Counted from the first letter of the stretch, positions 34,953 through 44,566 are shown. The stretch: 64,000 nucleotides of DNA from Peribacillus simplex (GCF_001542915.1 NZ_LNNH01000010.1:39740-103739); one strand, 5' to 3'. A program made the numbers and translations. Notes: generated from the sequence alone by a model not told the origin.

Positions 34953-35876
34953 ATGAAGGCAATGGTATGCACCAAATATGGTTCACCCGATGTACTGGAG
35001 CTCCAGGAGGTGGCAAAACCCACACCGAGGGACAATGAAATCCTCGTAAAGATACATGCGACTACAGTTGCCTCAGGAGACATAAGAGTCCGCCGTTTCC
35101 ATAGCCCTTTCTTGCTTTGGCTCCCGATGCGGATCTTCCTGGGACTTACAAGGCCGCGCAAAGCCATCCTCGGCGTGGAGCTGGCCGGGGAAGTGGTTGA
35201 AACGGGAGCGAAGGTGAAAAAATTCAAAAACGGCGACGCGATTTTTGCGATGACAGGCATGAATTTTGGCGCTTATGCCGAATACACATGCTTGCCTGAG
35301 GATAGGGCCGTGGCCATGAAACCGGCCAACCTTTCCTATCAGGAGGCGGCCGCCCTCTCATTCGGAGGAACGACAGCGCTGCATTTTTTTCGAAAAGGAC
35401 AAATCGAGGCTGGGCAAAAGGTGCTCATCTACGGTGCTTCCGGAGCTGTAGGGACTTCGGCGATACAGCTTGCCAAAATCGTAGGCACAGAGGTTACCGG
35501 CGTATGCAGTGCCGCCAATTTTGAATGGGTGAAATCGCTCGGAGCCGATAAACTCATCGATTATACCAAAGAGGATTTCACGAAAAGCCCGGAGCGATAC
35601 GATGTCATCTTTGATGCAGTCGGAAAAAGCTCCAAGGCAAGCTGCAAGAAGCTCCTAACTCCGAATGGCCGCTACGTGTCAGTCGAGGGCCAAGGAATAG
35701 CCAAAATCCTTACCGACGATTTACTCTACCTCAAAGGACTCATCGAAACAGGAAAGCTAAAACCGGTCATCGACAAATGCTACCCGTTCGAGCAAATTCC
35801 CGAAGCCCATCGCTATGTCGAAAAAGGACATAAAAAGGGAAATGTCGTGATAACCATTAATCATGACGAACTGTGA
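34953..35876 (+). CDS. Zinc-independent NAD(P)-dependent alcohol dehydrogenase/quinone oxidoreductase
   Basis: A 307-aa MDR-superfamily enzyme. The GroES-like catalytic half comes first ([12 protein letters not shown] near 75), followed by the Rossmann motif [16 protein letters not shown] (near 150). The ligands of the structural and catalytic zinc found in true alcohol dehydrogenases are lacking, so a quinone-oxidoreductase-like or enoyl-reductase function is more likely. AAGGAGACTGG precedes the ATG. Transcribed alone. Confidence 0.85.
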   Translation: MKAMVCTKYGSPDVLELQEVAKPTPRDNEILVKIHATTVASGDIRVRRFHSPFLLWLPMRIFLGLTRPRKAILGVELAGEVVETGAKVKKFKNGDAIFAMTGMNFGAYAEYTCLPEDRAVAMKPANLSYQEAAALSFGGTTALHFFRKGQIEAGQKVLIYGASGAVGTSAIQLAKIVGTEVTGVCSAANFEWVKSLGADKLIDYTKEDFTKSPERYDVIFDAVGKSSKASCKKLLTPNGRYVSVEGQGIAKILTDDLLYLKGLIETGKLKPVIDKCYPFEQIPEAHRYVEKGHKKGNVVITINHDEL

Positions 35877-36000
35877 CATAACATCACTCTCTTTTTGAAT
35901 CCTAACCCGCTTTCCCCTTACTTCCAATCAGCGTATGCATGGTGAAACTTTAACCAGGAATAAACGTATAGAAGGTAGCTAGGGATTCCGGGAGGATTTC

Positions 36001-36357
36001 ATGAAAATAGTTGCCATTGTACGACTCGTTTTAATCATTGTCATTCCAGCCTTCATGATGCGGCGGAGCTATAAAAAGATGTCGAAGGAAGAAAGACATG
36101 ACTTTATGACTGAAGTTGCGAGTAAGCGTTTTGCCGCTACATACGGCTTAGTTGCACTCAGCTTCGTATTCTTATTGCTTCATCCGATTTTTGAATTCAC
36201 ATGGTTGAAAACGGGAAGCGCTGTGTTTTTTTCAATTGGAATGATAGTGAGCTGTGTCTTTGTATGGTTATACGCTTCATCAAAATGGAAAGCCGTGCTA
36301 CGTATCATCTCTGCCCTCATCGCTATAGTCATCTTTTTATGGTGGGTCACAAAATAG
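36001..36357 (+). CDS. Small integral membrane protein
   Basis: A 118-aa protein with four hydrophobic segments (about 5-20, 45-65, 70-90 and 95-115), a charged cytoplasmic loop (KKMSKEERHDF) and no recognised domain. GGGAGGATTTC precedes the ATG. A strong terminator follows at once. Role unknown. Confidence 0.65.
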   Translation: MKIVAIVRLVLIIVIPAFMMRRSYKKMSKEERHDFMTEVASKRFAATYGLVALSFVFLLLHPIFEFTWLKTGSAVFFSIGMIVSCVFVWLYASSKWKAVLRIISALIAIVIFLWWVTK

Positions 36358-36388
36358 GTGCAGCCATTTCTGCACCTATTCTTTTTTT
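36355..36388 (+). terminator. Terminator of the 36001-36357 gene
   Basis: Perfect AGGTGCAG and CTGCACCT arms, then T-rich ATTCTTTTTTT. Confidence 0.85.
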
Positions 36389-36422
36389 CTATCTATAAAT
36401 CAAAGGATAGAAAAAAATGACC

Positions 36423-36851
36423 TCATACGGATTTTTCCGTAGGTTTTTCTGAATTTATTCTATATAAGCTTTGCACTTTTTCGGCTACTTCTTTTGGACG
36501 TACATCCAACGTTGAAAGGTCTTCTAGTTTCACCCACAACGGCTGATAGGTTCCTCTTACTCCGTTTTCCTCCGTGTACTCTTCTCCCTTTCCCTTTCCG
36601 AGAACACCTTCCTCGATATCGCCTAAGAAAAAGAAGTGTACCCCATTATAATGAATGACTGACAGGCATTCTTTAACCTTCACCACCAGCCCCAATTCCT
36701 CAAAGGCTTCCCTTCTTGCCGCTGTTTGAGGCGTTTCATCTTTCTCGATGCCTCCCCCAGGGAAGACATAATAAGCAGTCCCTTCCCTATATCTTCTAAT
36801 CAAGGCTACGCTATCTTTTTCCATTAAGATCATTGACCCTCTATTCCTCAC
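36423..36851 (-). CDS. NUDIX hydrolase
   Basis: A 142-aa NUDIX protein with the box GGGIEKDETPQTAARREAFEELG (seen in part here as GxE...REAxEELG), near residue 35. NUDIX enzymes cleave nucleoside diphosphates linked to other groups. I begin at the internal GTG, because GGGAGGG lies 5 nt upstream and the resulting start (MRNRGSMILME) is the usual one; the 56 codons before it are not typical. It is divergent from a riboswitch-controlled gene. Substrate unknown. Confidence 0.85.
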   Translation of the reverse strand: MRNRGSMILMEKDSVALIRRYREGTAYYVFPGGGIEKDETPQTAARREAFEELGLVVKVKECLSVIHYNGVHFFFLGDIEEGVLGKGKGEEYTEENGVRGTYQPLWVKLEDLSTLDVRPKEVAEKVQSLYRINSEKPTEKSV

Positions 36852-37074
36852 ACTATCCCTCCCATTAACATAAAAGAGTACACCCATTATATTTGTCTCA
36901 CTCTTCTCACCATTACAAAAATCCTTTTTCCACTCAATGAATTTGTGAGTTTTCGAAAAAATCATACACAAAACACGAACATTATGCAACACTATTTTAT
37001 GAACGTTCACTTTTTTCATTGCTATTCGATCATTCCTTTGTTATATTAGCAAAGTGATAATCGTACCTATCATT

Positions 37075-37146
37075 ACTCGTATAGGCTTGGAAATATGGTC
37101 CGAGCGTTTCTACCTGGTTCCCATCTGAAAGAACTGGTCTACGAGT
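37075..37146 (+). promoter_or_regulatory. Purine riboswitch aptamer (guanine/hypoxanthine type)
   Basis: P1 arms ACTCGTA (37075-37081) and TACGAGT (37140-37146), P2/P3 hairpins and the core J2/3 motif TTTCTACC (37107-37114) match the purine aptamer. The base that sets specificity, before the 3' P1 strand, is C (37139), which predicts guanine or hypoxanthine rather than adenine. It lies 180 nt before a nucleosidase-like gene, with a terminator between. Confidence 0.85.
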
Positions 37147-37236
37147 TGAAGCATCCTCCCGCTCTTCTTATTTGAGCAGGTCATGATTTAGCATGTTCTT
37201 CGCTTTTGCTTTATTATCCGATGCTTTGACGCTCGC

Positions 37237-37279
37237 AGCACCAGGAGACAGGATCATTCTGCCGTTCTGGAGCTTTTTT
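37237..37279 (+). terminator. Riboswitch expression-platform terminator
   Basis: AGCACCAG (37237-37244) pairs with CTGGAGCT (37267-37274, one A-A mismatch), followed by six T residues. Located between the aptamer and the gene, it should form when purine is bound. Confidence 0.6.
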
Positions 37280-37327
37280 CTTTCAGGCCAAACCTGCGGG
37301 TGCATCCAATATAAAGGAGAGATTACG

Positions 37328-38209
37328 ATGAGAAACATCCTGTTGAAAAAGTATTCGATAGTAGGCATCATTACATTACTGCTTGTGTCGATGGTTGCAG
37401 CTTGCAGTTCGACACTAAAAAATGAAACGGAAGAAAAAAAGGCGCAAAGGCCGATCATGGTTCAAGGTCCGATGCCGATCGAGGCTGAACATTTCGCGAA
37501 AAAATTGGAAGATGTGAAAGAAGAAAAATCAGGGGATTTCGTATTTTATAAGGGAACTTTAGATGGTTACCCTGTCATCGTTGCGAAAACGGGTAAAGGG
37601 ATGGAAAATACCGCTGCCGCTACTGCCGTGGCGATTGAAAAGTATAACCCCATCGCCATCATCAATCAAGGAACATCCGGAGGACATGACCCAAGCTTAA
37701 ACGTTTTTGATATTGTTTTGGGCCAAAAAACGGTAAACCTAGGTTCATTAAAAACGGCAGATAAAGCTGAAAACCAGGGCATCGATCCAACTATATGGAA
37801 GCCGATGGATCTAATGGCGTCTGAAGGAAGTGCAGGGGAAGATCCTAATGCTGAAAAACCACGCTTCTACGAAGGTGATAAGGATTTGCTTGCGGCCGCA
37901 CATGCCGTTAAGGAAACATACACAAAAGGGAAGGTTGTCGATGGCACGATCGGTTCAGCGGACGTTTGGAATAATGAAGTCGATCGGATCAAATGGTTCC
38001 ATACGAAATATGGTACATCCGTAGAAGAGATGGAAGGAGCCGCCGCTGCCCAAATCGCCAAAGCGTACGATGTGCCCTTCCTAGGGATACGGGTGCTATC
38101 CAATAATAAAGTGAATGGCGGTACATATAACCCGAATACAGCAACCGCCAATCAAGGCTATGTGTATGAAGTGGTCAAACAATATATCTCCACGGTTTCA
38201 AGCAAATAA
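37328..38209 (+). CDS. Lipoprotein nucleosidase/phosphorylase (PNP_UDP_1-like)
   Basis: A 293-aa exported lipoprotein. A signal sequence ends in VAACSS (Cys near residue 25). The rest resembles the 5'-methylthioadenosine/nucleoside phosphorylase family: AKTGKGMENTAAATAV, INQGTSGGHDPSLNVFDIVLG and the catalytic-type VEEMEGAAAAQIA with GIRVLSNN. It would split nucleosides outside the cell, probably to supply purine bases. The start ATG follows GGAGAGATTACG; the longer frame runs through the riboswitch terminator. Control by the guanine riboswitch fits such a scavenging role. Confidence 0.85.
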   Translation: MRNILLKKYSIVGIITLLLVSMVAACSSTLKNETEEKKAQRPIMVQGPMPIEAEHFAKKLEDVKEEKSGDFVFYKGTLDGYPVIVAKTGKGMENTAAATAVAIEKYNPIAIINQGTSGGHDPSLNVFDIVLGQKTVNLGSLKTADKAENQGIDPTIWKPMDLMASEGSAGEDPNAEKPRFYEGDKDLLAAAHAVKETYTKGKVVDGTIGSADVWNNEVDRIKWFHTKYGTSVEEMEGAAAAQIAKAYDVPFLGIRVLSNNKVNGGTYNPNTATANQGYVYEVVKQYISTVSSK

Positions 38210-38221
38210 GCTCTATATGCA

Positions 38222-38257
38222 AAAGAGGCGCAGACCACTATCTAGCGCCTCTTTCCT
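38222..38257 (+). terminator. Terminator after the lipoprotein nucleosidase
   Basis: Arms AAAGAGGCGC and GCGCCTCTTT around a 12-nt loop, no gene between. Confidence 0.8.
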
Positions 38258-38268
38258 TGTGGAAAGCC

Positions 38269-38625
38269 TCATTCCTCGCCGCACAATATCAAGCTGAGGC
38301 TGTTCAATGTGTGCAGTCTGGCGGTGAAAATGAATAAATCATCGTAGTTATTTCCTACGTATTCTTCGATGATGATATAGCCTTTTCTGAATCTATCAAC
38401 CAATAAATGCGTGTAGTTTTCATCCCAGGTGAACCGGTTGATCCTTTTCAATTCATCGGCCCATACTTGAAACTTAAACTCCTCGACAAGCAGCTTCAAT
38501 TGATACAATTTATCTATATGTAAACAAAAGATATTGTTCTTATCTTGATGGTGTTTTTGGACGAATTCAATAAAACCCTTGATTTGATCAGCCAGCATAT
38601 TCGCTATTTGCATCTCGAAGTTCAT
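38269..38625 (-). CDS. Conserved-looking small cytoplasmic protein of unknown function
   Basis: A 118-aa protein rich in aromatic and charged residues with no signal or membrane helix. I do not recognise a domain. GGAGATGGAGAG precedes the ATG. Convergent with the nucleosidase gene; transcribed alone. Confidence 0.6.
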   Translation of the reverse strand: MNFEMQIANMLADQIKGFIEFVQKHHQDKNNIFCLHIDKLYQLKLLVEEFKFQVWADELKRINRFTWDENYTHLLVDRFRKGYIIIEEYVGNNYDDLFIFTARLHTLNSLSLILCGEE

Positions 38626-38754
38626 CTCTCCATCTCCCCAATGTCTAAAATCTAATCCATCGCATTAGTTGAATATATGTTTTGAAATGGTATTTTAACA
38701 CCAGCAATTTTTCTCGATGATGATAGATTTATCATGGTGATCCGGCACAAAAAA

Positions 38755-38777
38755 AGTCCCCAACTTTTCAAGGGGAC
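38755..38777 (-). terminator. Terminator of the ZIP transporter gene
   Basis: GTCCCC and GGGGAC arms; on the minus strand a run of seven T follows. Confidence 0.8.
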
Positions 38778-38788
38778 CCTTCCATGCT

Positions 38789-39517
38789 TCACATCGAATC
38801 AAGAATCAAGGAGATGAGCAGGCCGGCAGCGGTGAATATCCCGGTGATCGGCCCTCCGTCTTCATAGGCTTCCGGCATCATCGTGGACGCAATCATGGCG
38901 ATGATGCCGCCGCCTGCAAAGGCTGCCATCGCTGCCATCGCATAATCCGGGGCATGGTCGAGGAACAGATAGCCACCCATCGAGGATAGGGACGAGATGA
39001 CCAGCACGGAAAACCACAGCAGCATGATTTTCTTTTTGGAATAGTTGCTATTGAGCAAGCCTGTCGTACTAGAGAGCCCCTCGGGAATATTACTGATGAA
39101 GATGGCAATCACCAACAGCCAGCTTACCGAGCCGCCGCTTAACAGGCTGGCGCCAATCATGATCGACTCCGGGATGGCATCCATCACCGTCCCGATGAAA
39201 ATCGCCAGGCCCGCTTCCTTCGACGAGCTATTATTCGATCGTTTCCGTTGATCGGCACCTTTTTTGGAAACAAGGAAATCCAGGACCGTAAACACGACGG
39301 CCCCGGCTATAAAGCCGATTGCCGTTGCCCAGATGCCCCCATCATCCACCGAATCGGCAAGCAGCTCATAAGCAGCCGCCCCGATCAGCACCCCCGTTCC
39401 GAATGCCATGATGTAGCCAATGACGTTTTTCTTGATCGGAATGAAAATGGCCGCAAGTGCGCCAAGCAGGACAGCAGAACCTGAAACCCCTCCCCAAAAG
39501 ACCGCATTCCACATCAT
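38789..39517 (-). CDS. ZIP-family metal transporter
   Basis: A 242-aa protein with eight hydrophobic segments. The metal-site helix IGTVMDAIPESIMIGA (near 110) and NIPEGLSS (near 145) are the ZIP signatures with conserved His replaced by Asn/Asp in part, so the metal preference may differ from zinc. The short cytoplasmic loop lacks the His-rich motif. Start is the first of two ATGs after AAAGTAGGG. Transcribed alone. Substrate unknown. Confidence 0.85.
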   Translation of the reverse strand: MMWNAVFWGGVSGSAVLLGALAAIFIPIKKNVIGYIMAFGTGVLIGAAAYELLADSVDDGGIWATAIGFIAGAVVFTVLDFLVSKKGADQRKRSNNSSSKEAGLAIFIGTVMDAIPESIMIGASLLSGGSVSWLLVIAIFISNIPEGLSSTTGLLNSNYSKKKIMLLWFSVLVISSLSSMGGYLFLDHAPDYAMAAMAAFAGGGIIAMIASTMMPEAYEDGGPITGIFTAAGLLISLILDSM

Positions 39518-39614
39518 ATACCCTACTTTCCTTTTTTATAGCATGATACCCATGTTGGTGCCGTATGTAAACAAGGACAAAGCAAAGCAGCGCCGCGGGG
39601 ATATAGGCGCCCTC

Positions 39615-39941
39615 TTAGATGGTGGATGCCTGCGGTTTATCTTCCTCCCTTTCACTAACCTTCGCAATCTTATCAACGAACATGTGGAAAACCTTTCTCT
39701 TTTCCTCCAGCTCCTTGATCGATCCCTTCAACTCGTTCAGCTTCTGTTCAAACGGTTTATGATACATCTCACGGATGTTGCGGATAATTTCATCATTGAT
39801 CGTCGATTGGACAACCTGCTTGGTGATATTGAATTTATAGGAATAAACCTGAAGCTCCCGTTTCACGTCCTCATATTCCTTTTCAATTCCATTCAGCACA
39901 TCGCTAATTTCTTCATTCCATTCCACTAGCGCCTTTTTCAC
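39615..39941 (-). CDS. Coiled-coil protein of unknown function
   Basis: About 108 aa, predominantly charged and helical (heptad-like ELKGSIKELEEKRKVF region), with no membrane segment. The likely start is a GTG five codons inside the longer frame, since GGAGG lies 5 nt before it. I do not recognise a family; an antitoxin- or structural-type coiled coil is possible. Confidence 0.55.
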   Translation of the reverse strand: MKKALVEWNEEISDVLNGIEKEYEDVKRELQVYSYKFNITKQVVQSTINDEIIRNIREMYHKPFEQKLNELKGSIKELEEKRKVFHMFVDKIAKVSEREEDKPQASTI

Positions 39942-40149
39942 ATGCTCCTCCACCTATATTCCCCCTCTTTCACTGTCAAATCCAACTCGATAAAAAATTC
40001 ATTGTATCAAACATTCATGTCGGTTCCTTTTCTGCTTATTTACTGAACCAATACGTATTATTAAAAACAGATAACAACAGCTTCACGAAACACTTTTTCT
40101 CCTCTACATACAATGTAAGGTAACGAAGATATCCGATGGAGGTGATTAG

Positions 40150-40644
40150 ATGATCCATACAGTCAAGCAAGGGGAAACGCTCGGGCAGATTTCCAAAGAC
40201 TACCGGACGCCGCTGGCAGCGATCATCCTGGCTAACCCGACCATAAACCCTAACGTCATCTACCCTGGTCAAGCAATCGTCATACCCGGCTTTCCACCAC
40301 CTGACTCCCTTCCCTATCAAATTGATGTCTCGATAAACAACCGTACACTCAGGCTGCTGAAGGATGGCGTCCTGCAAAAACAATACCCGATCGCCGTTGG
40401 CAGGATATTGTTCGGAACCCCTGTAGGCCGGTTCATCATCGTCAATAAAGACCCCAACCCCGGCGGCCCATTCGGTACGATGTGGATGAGTTTATCCAAG
40501 GAACATTACGGGATTCATGGAACGAATGATCCAAGCTCGATCGGGAGAGCCGTATCCAAGGGCTGCATTCGCATGCACAACAAGGATGTCGAGGAATTAT
40601 CTAAAATCGTTCCGATCGGGACATTGGTGACGATTCATCCGTAG
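40150..40644 (+). CDS. ykuD: L,D-transpeptidase with LysM domain
   Basis: A 164-aa enzyme. LysM module first (about 2-48, [13 protein letters not shown] and [14 protein letters not shown]), then the YkuD catalytic domain with the [19 protein letters not shown] signature (His and Cys around 124-141). It cross-links peptidoglycan; the Bacillus subtilis ortholog is a spore-coat-associated enzyme made late in sporulation. GGAGGTGATTAG precedes the ATG. Single-gene transcript with a clear terminator. Confidence 0.93.
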   Translation: MIHTVKQGETLGQISKDYRTPLAAIILANPTINPNVIYPGQAIVIPGFPPPDSLPYQIDVSINNRTLRLLKDGVLQKQYPIAVGRILFGTPVGRFIIVNKDPNPGGPFGTMWMSLSKEHYGIHGTNDPSSIGRAVSKGCIRMHNKDVEELSKIVPIGTLVTIHP

Positions 40645-40659
40645 AGGTTAAAACACGAA

Positions 40660-40699
40660 AGGCCAACTCGATGATGGTAGAGTTTGGCCTGCTTTTTTT
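40660..40699 (+). terminator. Terminator of ykuD
   Basis: AGGCCAACTC and GAGTTTGGCCT arms, then seven T residues. Confidence 0.8.
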
Positions 40700-41136
40700 A
40701 GATTGTATAAATTTGTAATGTTGCATTTTCACTCCAACTCCAGGCACTCGCTTATCAAGAGGAGGTCCGGGAGCCTCCTCGGCGCTTTCTACACCTCCCC
40801 CTATAAATTAATTGGTCACGTTTTTCCCGCAGGCGTCGCGCGCCTTTTGTTCTCATTAATTTAGATTTAGTTTAGAATGCCATTGGCGCTGCCCCAGTAT
40901 GTAAAGGAATTCCGTCACAATAACCTGCTTCATAGGCACCACCTGCATCCGCCAAACATCAACCGAATTCTGTAACCGGTTGCTAAATCTTGAAAACTAC
41001 TGGCAGTGTGTGTCACAATCAAAAAGAGAGAGGCAGATTTACTCGTGACGTGAAGACAGGCCTGGCACATTTCTTCTTTGCAGGTGACGGACTCACACAC
41101 CATGTACGCGATTACAAATAAGGGGGATATCATTCA
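40700..41136. other. Intergenic stretch with a possible mobile-element remnant
   Basis: No ribosome binding site or known protein is supported. On the minus strand a 67-codon frame (40930-41133) with an odd Cys-rich sequence occurs; I have a vague memory of such frames in repeated non-coding elements of Bacillus, but cannot verify it. The last 30 nt carry the AAGGGGG ribosome binding site of the next gene. Confidence 0.3.
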
Positions 41137-42054
41137 ATGAAGACAATGAAACTTGGAAGCAGTACATTAGAGGTGCCGGTCGTTTCAGTCGGCTGCATGC
41201 GAATCAATTCGCTGGACAAGACCGAGGCGGAGCACTTTGTGCAAACGGCGCTGGAATTGGGCGCGAACTTCTTCGACCATGCCGATATTTATGGCAGCGG
41301 CGAATGTGAGGAAATATTCGCCGACGCGATCGGGATGAACGCAAGCATCCGGGAAAAGATCATCGTGCAATCCAAATGCGGCATACGCAAGGGGATGTTC
41401 GACTTTTCCAAGGAACATATCCTCGAATCGGTGGACGCAAGCCTGAAGCGCCTGAAGACGGATTATCTGGATACGTTCCTCCTTCACCGCCCGGATACGT
41501 TGATGGAGCCGGAAGAAGTGGCGGAAGCCTTCGATATTCTTGAAAACTCAGGAAAAGTGCGTCATTTCGGCGTTTCCAACCAAAATCCGATGCAAATCCA
41601 GCTACTGAAAAAATCGGTCAAGCAGCCGATCGTGGCCAACCAGCTGCAATTAAGCATCACGAACGCCAACATGATTTCCAATGGCTTTAATGTGAACATG
41701 GAAAATGAACAAGCCGTGAACCGCGACGGCAGTGTGCTCGATTTTTGCAGACTGAACGATATCACGATTCAGCCTTGGTCACCGTTCCAATACGGATTTT
41801 TTGAAGGCGTATTCCTCGGAAACGAGAAGTTCCCTGAATTGAACAAACAGATTGATGAAGTCGCTCGCAAATATGACGTCAGCAACACGACGATCGCGAT
41901 CGCCTGGATCCTGCGCCACCCCGCGCATATGCAGCCGGTCATCGGAACGATGAATGAAGGCCGCTTAAGGGATTGCTGCCAGGCAACCGAAATCAAGCTA
42001 ACACGCGAAGAATGGTATAGCATCTATCGCGCGGCAGGCAATGTGCTGCCGTAA
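41137..42054 (+). CDS. Aldo/keto reductase
   Basis: A 305-aa NADPH-dependent reductase of the YdhF type. Catalytic Asp/Tyr lie in FFDHADIYGSGE (Tyr near residue 54), Lys in QSKCGIR (near 80) and His in LLHRPDTLM (near 112). C-terminal WILRHPAHMQPVIGTM is the cofactor-binding region. These enzymes reduce a broad range of carbonyls. AAGGGGGATATC precedes the ATG. Transcribed alone and closed by a hairpin. Confidence 0.9.
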   Translation: MKTMKLGSSTLEVPVVSVGCMRINSLDKTEAEHFVQTALELGANFFDHADIYGSGECEEIFADAIGMNASIREKIIVQSKCGIRKGMFDFSKEHILESVDASLKRLKTDYLDTFLLHRPDTLMEPEEVAEAFDILENSGKVRHFGVSNQNPMQIQLLKKSVKQPIVANQLQLSITNANMISNGFNVNMENEQAVNRDGSVLDFCRLNDITIQPWSPFQYGFFEGVFLGNEKFPELNKQIDEVARKYDVSNTTIAIAWILRHPAHMQPVIGTMNEGRLRDCCQATEIKLTREEWYSIYRAAGNVLP

Positions 42055-42068
42055 CGGTTTATAATGAA

Positions 42069-42100
42069 GAGCCCTCCATAAAATTTTGGAGGGCTCTATT
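42069..42100 (+). terminator. Terminator of the aldo/keto reductase
   Basis: GAGCCCTCC and GGAGGGCTC arms around an AT loop, followed by ATTTTTG. Confidence 0.8.
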
Positions 42101-42115
42101 TTTGTGGCGGTAATC

Positions 42116-43492
42116 CTAAATGGGCAAGAAGTTAGTGGGCTGCCTACGATTTTTCCTGCTGTCAAGGACGGCAATACAGTCAGCCAACAGCTTGATCCCC
42201 GGGATAATTTGGCTGTCATTCACCTGGGAGATACTCAATCGGATCAGGTTTTCTTTTTTATATGGAGGTAAAAACATCCTGGAGGCATCATCCACATAGA
42301 CATGCTGCTCGTGCAGCAGCTGGACGACCTGCTTCGCCTTTACATTCTCAGGCAAGCTGATCGAAAGATAAAAACCTGAAGCTGGTTTCGAAAAACTGGT
42401 GTTAGCCGGCAGCCATGCTTCACAGGCTTCTTGCACGATGCGCATCTTCTTCCGGTACACCTCTTTTACCTTTTTGAGATGGCTATTGAACATCCCGCTT
42501 TTCAAATAGATCTCCAGCGCACCTTGGGAAAGGGCCGAGCTCGTAAAATCCATACAGAATTTAGCCTGCAAAAAATCCCTCATCATGATTGCTGGCAGAA
42601 CGACCGTACCAATCCTTAACCCCGGGAGAAAAATTTTCGAAAGGCTTTTAATATAAATCACCCGCCCCGAAGGATCAAAGGAAAATAACGGATCAGCTTT
42701 CGAATCAAGATCAAGGTCTCCTAAAATATCATCCTCGACGATATAGACATCGTATTTTTCCGCCAGCTCAACGATTTTTTTCTTTTCACGATTCGTATAA
42801 CCATGTCCAAGCGGATTGTGAAACCTCGGGACGATATAGAAAAATTTTATATCATTATTTCGAAACATGTATTCCAGCCGCTCAAGATCGATTCCTTCCA
42901 TCGTTAATTCTATACCAAAAACGGTAGCCTGCTGCAGATGGAGGGACTCGATGAAGCCGAAATACGTAGGCTGTTCAATTAAAATATTATTTTTCCCATT
43001 TGGAAACGGCAAGGATACCAATAAATGAAGGGCCTGCTGCGAGCCAGATACAACGACCAATCTTTCCGCCTCGGTGAACACCTGTAAACTTTGCAGATAT
43101 TTCACCAATTGCACGCGCAGCGAGTACAGCCCTTGTGGATCGGAATAGGCAAAAAGCTCTTCTTTATATTGGTCAATCGCCTGATTCAAACAATGCTGAA
43201 ATTCCACATAAGGCATGATATTTTTATCCGGACCGGCAGACAAAAAATCAATCACCTCCTGCTCCTCCCTCGCTTGTTGAAAGTCATTGACCACATAATA
43301 TCCGCTTTTCGGAACCGAATAAATGACATGCTCTTTTTCAAGCTCATCATAAGCTTTCATGACCGTGTTCTTGCTGCAGCCATAATCCACGGACACCTGC
43401 CGAACAGAAGGAAGCTTACTCCCTGCAGTAAGCACCCCTTCCTCCAGCCGGCGCTTCATGTCCGCCATGATCTTTTCGTATTTCGAGCTCAT
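42116..43492 (-). CDS. MocR-type regulator (GntR/aminotransferase fusion)
   Basis: A 458-aa transcription factor. GntR-type winged helix (about 5-72, AGSKLPSVRQVS and SKNTVMKAYDELE) is fused to a fold-type I aminotransferase domain, with the PLP Lys in IYIKSLSKIFLPG (near 280). MocR proteins bind PLP or an amino-acid derivative and often control a divergent gene; here that is the EamA exporter. GGGAGGGCGACAG precedes the ATG. The target ligand is unknown. Confidence 0.9.
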   Translation of the reverse strand: MSSKYEKIMADMKRRLEEGVLTAGSKLPSVRQVSVDYGCSKNTVMKAYDELEKEHVIYSVPKSGYYVVNDFQQAREEQEVIDFLSAGPDKNIMPYVEFQHCLNQAIDQYKEELFAYSDPQGLYSLRVQLVKYLQSLQVFTEAERLVVVSGSQQALHLLVSLPFPNGKNNILIEQPTYFGFIESLHLQQATVFGIELTMEGIDLERLEYMFRNNDIKFFYIVPRFHNPLGHGYTNREKKKIVELAEKYDVYIVEDDILGDLDLDSKADPLFSFDPSGRVIYIKSLSKIFLPGLRIGTVVLPAIMMRDFLQAKFCMDFTSSALSQGALEIYLKSGMFNSHLKKVKEVYRKKMRIVQEACEAWLPANTSFSKPASGFYLSISLPENVKAKQVVQLLHEQHVYVDDASRMFLPPYKKENLIRLSISQVNDSQIIPGIKLLADCIAVLDSRKNRRQPTNFLPI

Positions 43493-43642
43493 TCTGTCGC
43501 CCTCCCTCCATCTGTACCAGGACAGATTAACAAAAAACTGGTTTATTTTTCATCTCTGTACTCATATTATGTTAATTATAGCAAAACTATTTTGATAAAT
43601 GGTACAAATCTGAAACAACTAACAGAATGGGAGCTGGATAGA

Positions 43643-44545
43643 ATGCAGGGAGAAAAAAGAGAAAAAATGGGGTTATTAGTGGGATTGGTCGGGGTGATTT
43701 GCTTTAGCCTGACGCTCCCTGCCACGAGGATTGCCGTCGAGCATTTCGGCACGACGCTCGTCGGCTTAGGCAGAACGGTCGTTGCGGCCATGTTAGTCGC
43801 GGTCGTATTGATCGTTCGCAAGGAAAAATTCCCCTCACCCCGACAATTCAAAAGTCTCCTGATCGTTGCGCTCGGCGCCGTTTTAGGCTTTCCGCTCCTC
43901 ACCTCGTGGGCCATGGAAGACCTGCCCGTTTCCCATGGCGCAGTGGAAGTGGCGCTATTGCCATTAGCGACAGCCGGATTTGCCATGCTTCGGGCCGGCG
44001 AAATCCCCTCGCTCAAATTCTGGATCTCAAGCGCAATCGGCTCCTTGGCGGTCATCATCTATGCCCTCCACCTTGGATTCGGTTCCCTGCAATATGCCGA
44101 CCTGGCCTTACTCACAGCCGTGATCATCCTCGGCCTCAGCTACGCGGAAGGTGGAAAATTAGCGAAGGAACTAGGCAGCTGGCAGGTGATCGCCTGGGCA
44201 ATCATCATCGGCGCCCCCTTCTTCATCATCCCGGTCGCCCTAAGCGTAACATCGGAAATGCTCCATGCGCCCATCCAAGCCTGGATCAGCTTCATCTATC
44301 TCGCCATCGTCAGCCAATTCCTCGCCTACGTCGCCTGGTACAGCGGCATGGCCATGGGCGGAATAGCCAGAGTCAGCCAAATCCAATACCTGCAGCCCTT
44401 TCTGATGATCCTATTCGCCACCCTATTCCTAAACGAATCCATCACCTATTTTACGATTGTAATCGCCGTGATCGTGGTACTTTCGGTTGTTTTTGGGAAG
44501 GGTGCTCGTGTAAGGAAGAAAGTGGAGGTAGCTCGGGAGGGGTGA
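43643..44545 (+). CDS. EamA/DMT-family transporter
   Basis: A 300-aa membrane protein with ten hydrophobic segments in two EamA repeats, beginning with LVGLVGVICFSLTLPATRIA. DMT exporters release amino acids or other metabolites. The start is the ATG at 43643, 9 nt after GGGAG; the same frame runs open upstream through the divergent regulator but that part is antisense and not real. Likely controlled by the MocR gene next to it. A perfect terminator follows. Confidence 0.87.
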   Translation: MQGEKREKMGLLVGLVGVICFSLTLPATRIAVEHFGTTLVGLGRTVVAAMLVAVVLIVRKEKFPSPRQFKSLLIVALGAVLGFPLLTSWAMEDLPVSHGAVEVALLPLATAGFAMLRAGEIPSLKFWISSAIGSLAVIIYALHLGFGSLQYADLALLTAVIILGLSYAEGGKLAKELGSWQVIAWAIIIGAPFFIIPVALSVTSEMLHAPIQAWISFIYLAIVSQFLAYVAWYSGMAMGGIARVSQIQYLQPFLMILFATLFLNESITYFTIVIAVIVVLSVVFGKGARVRKKVEVAREG

Positions 44546-44566
44546 TGGGTGGGTTTTCATGAAAAA

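Noticed and set aside
43091-43642. Long in-frame upstream extension of the EamA transporter gene
   Set aside because: It is antisense to the MocR regulator, has no transporter-like sequence and no ribosome binding site; the ATG at 43643 has one.
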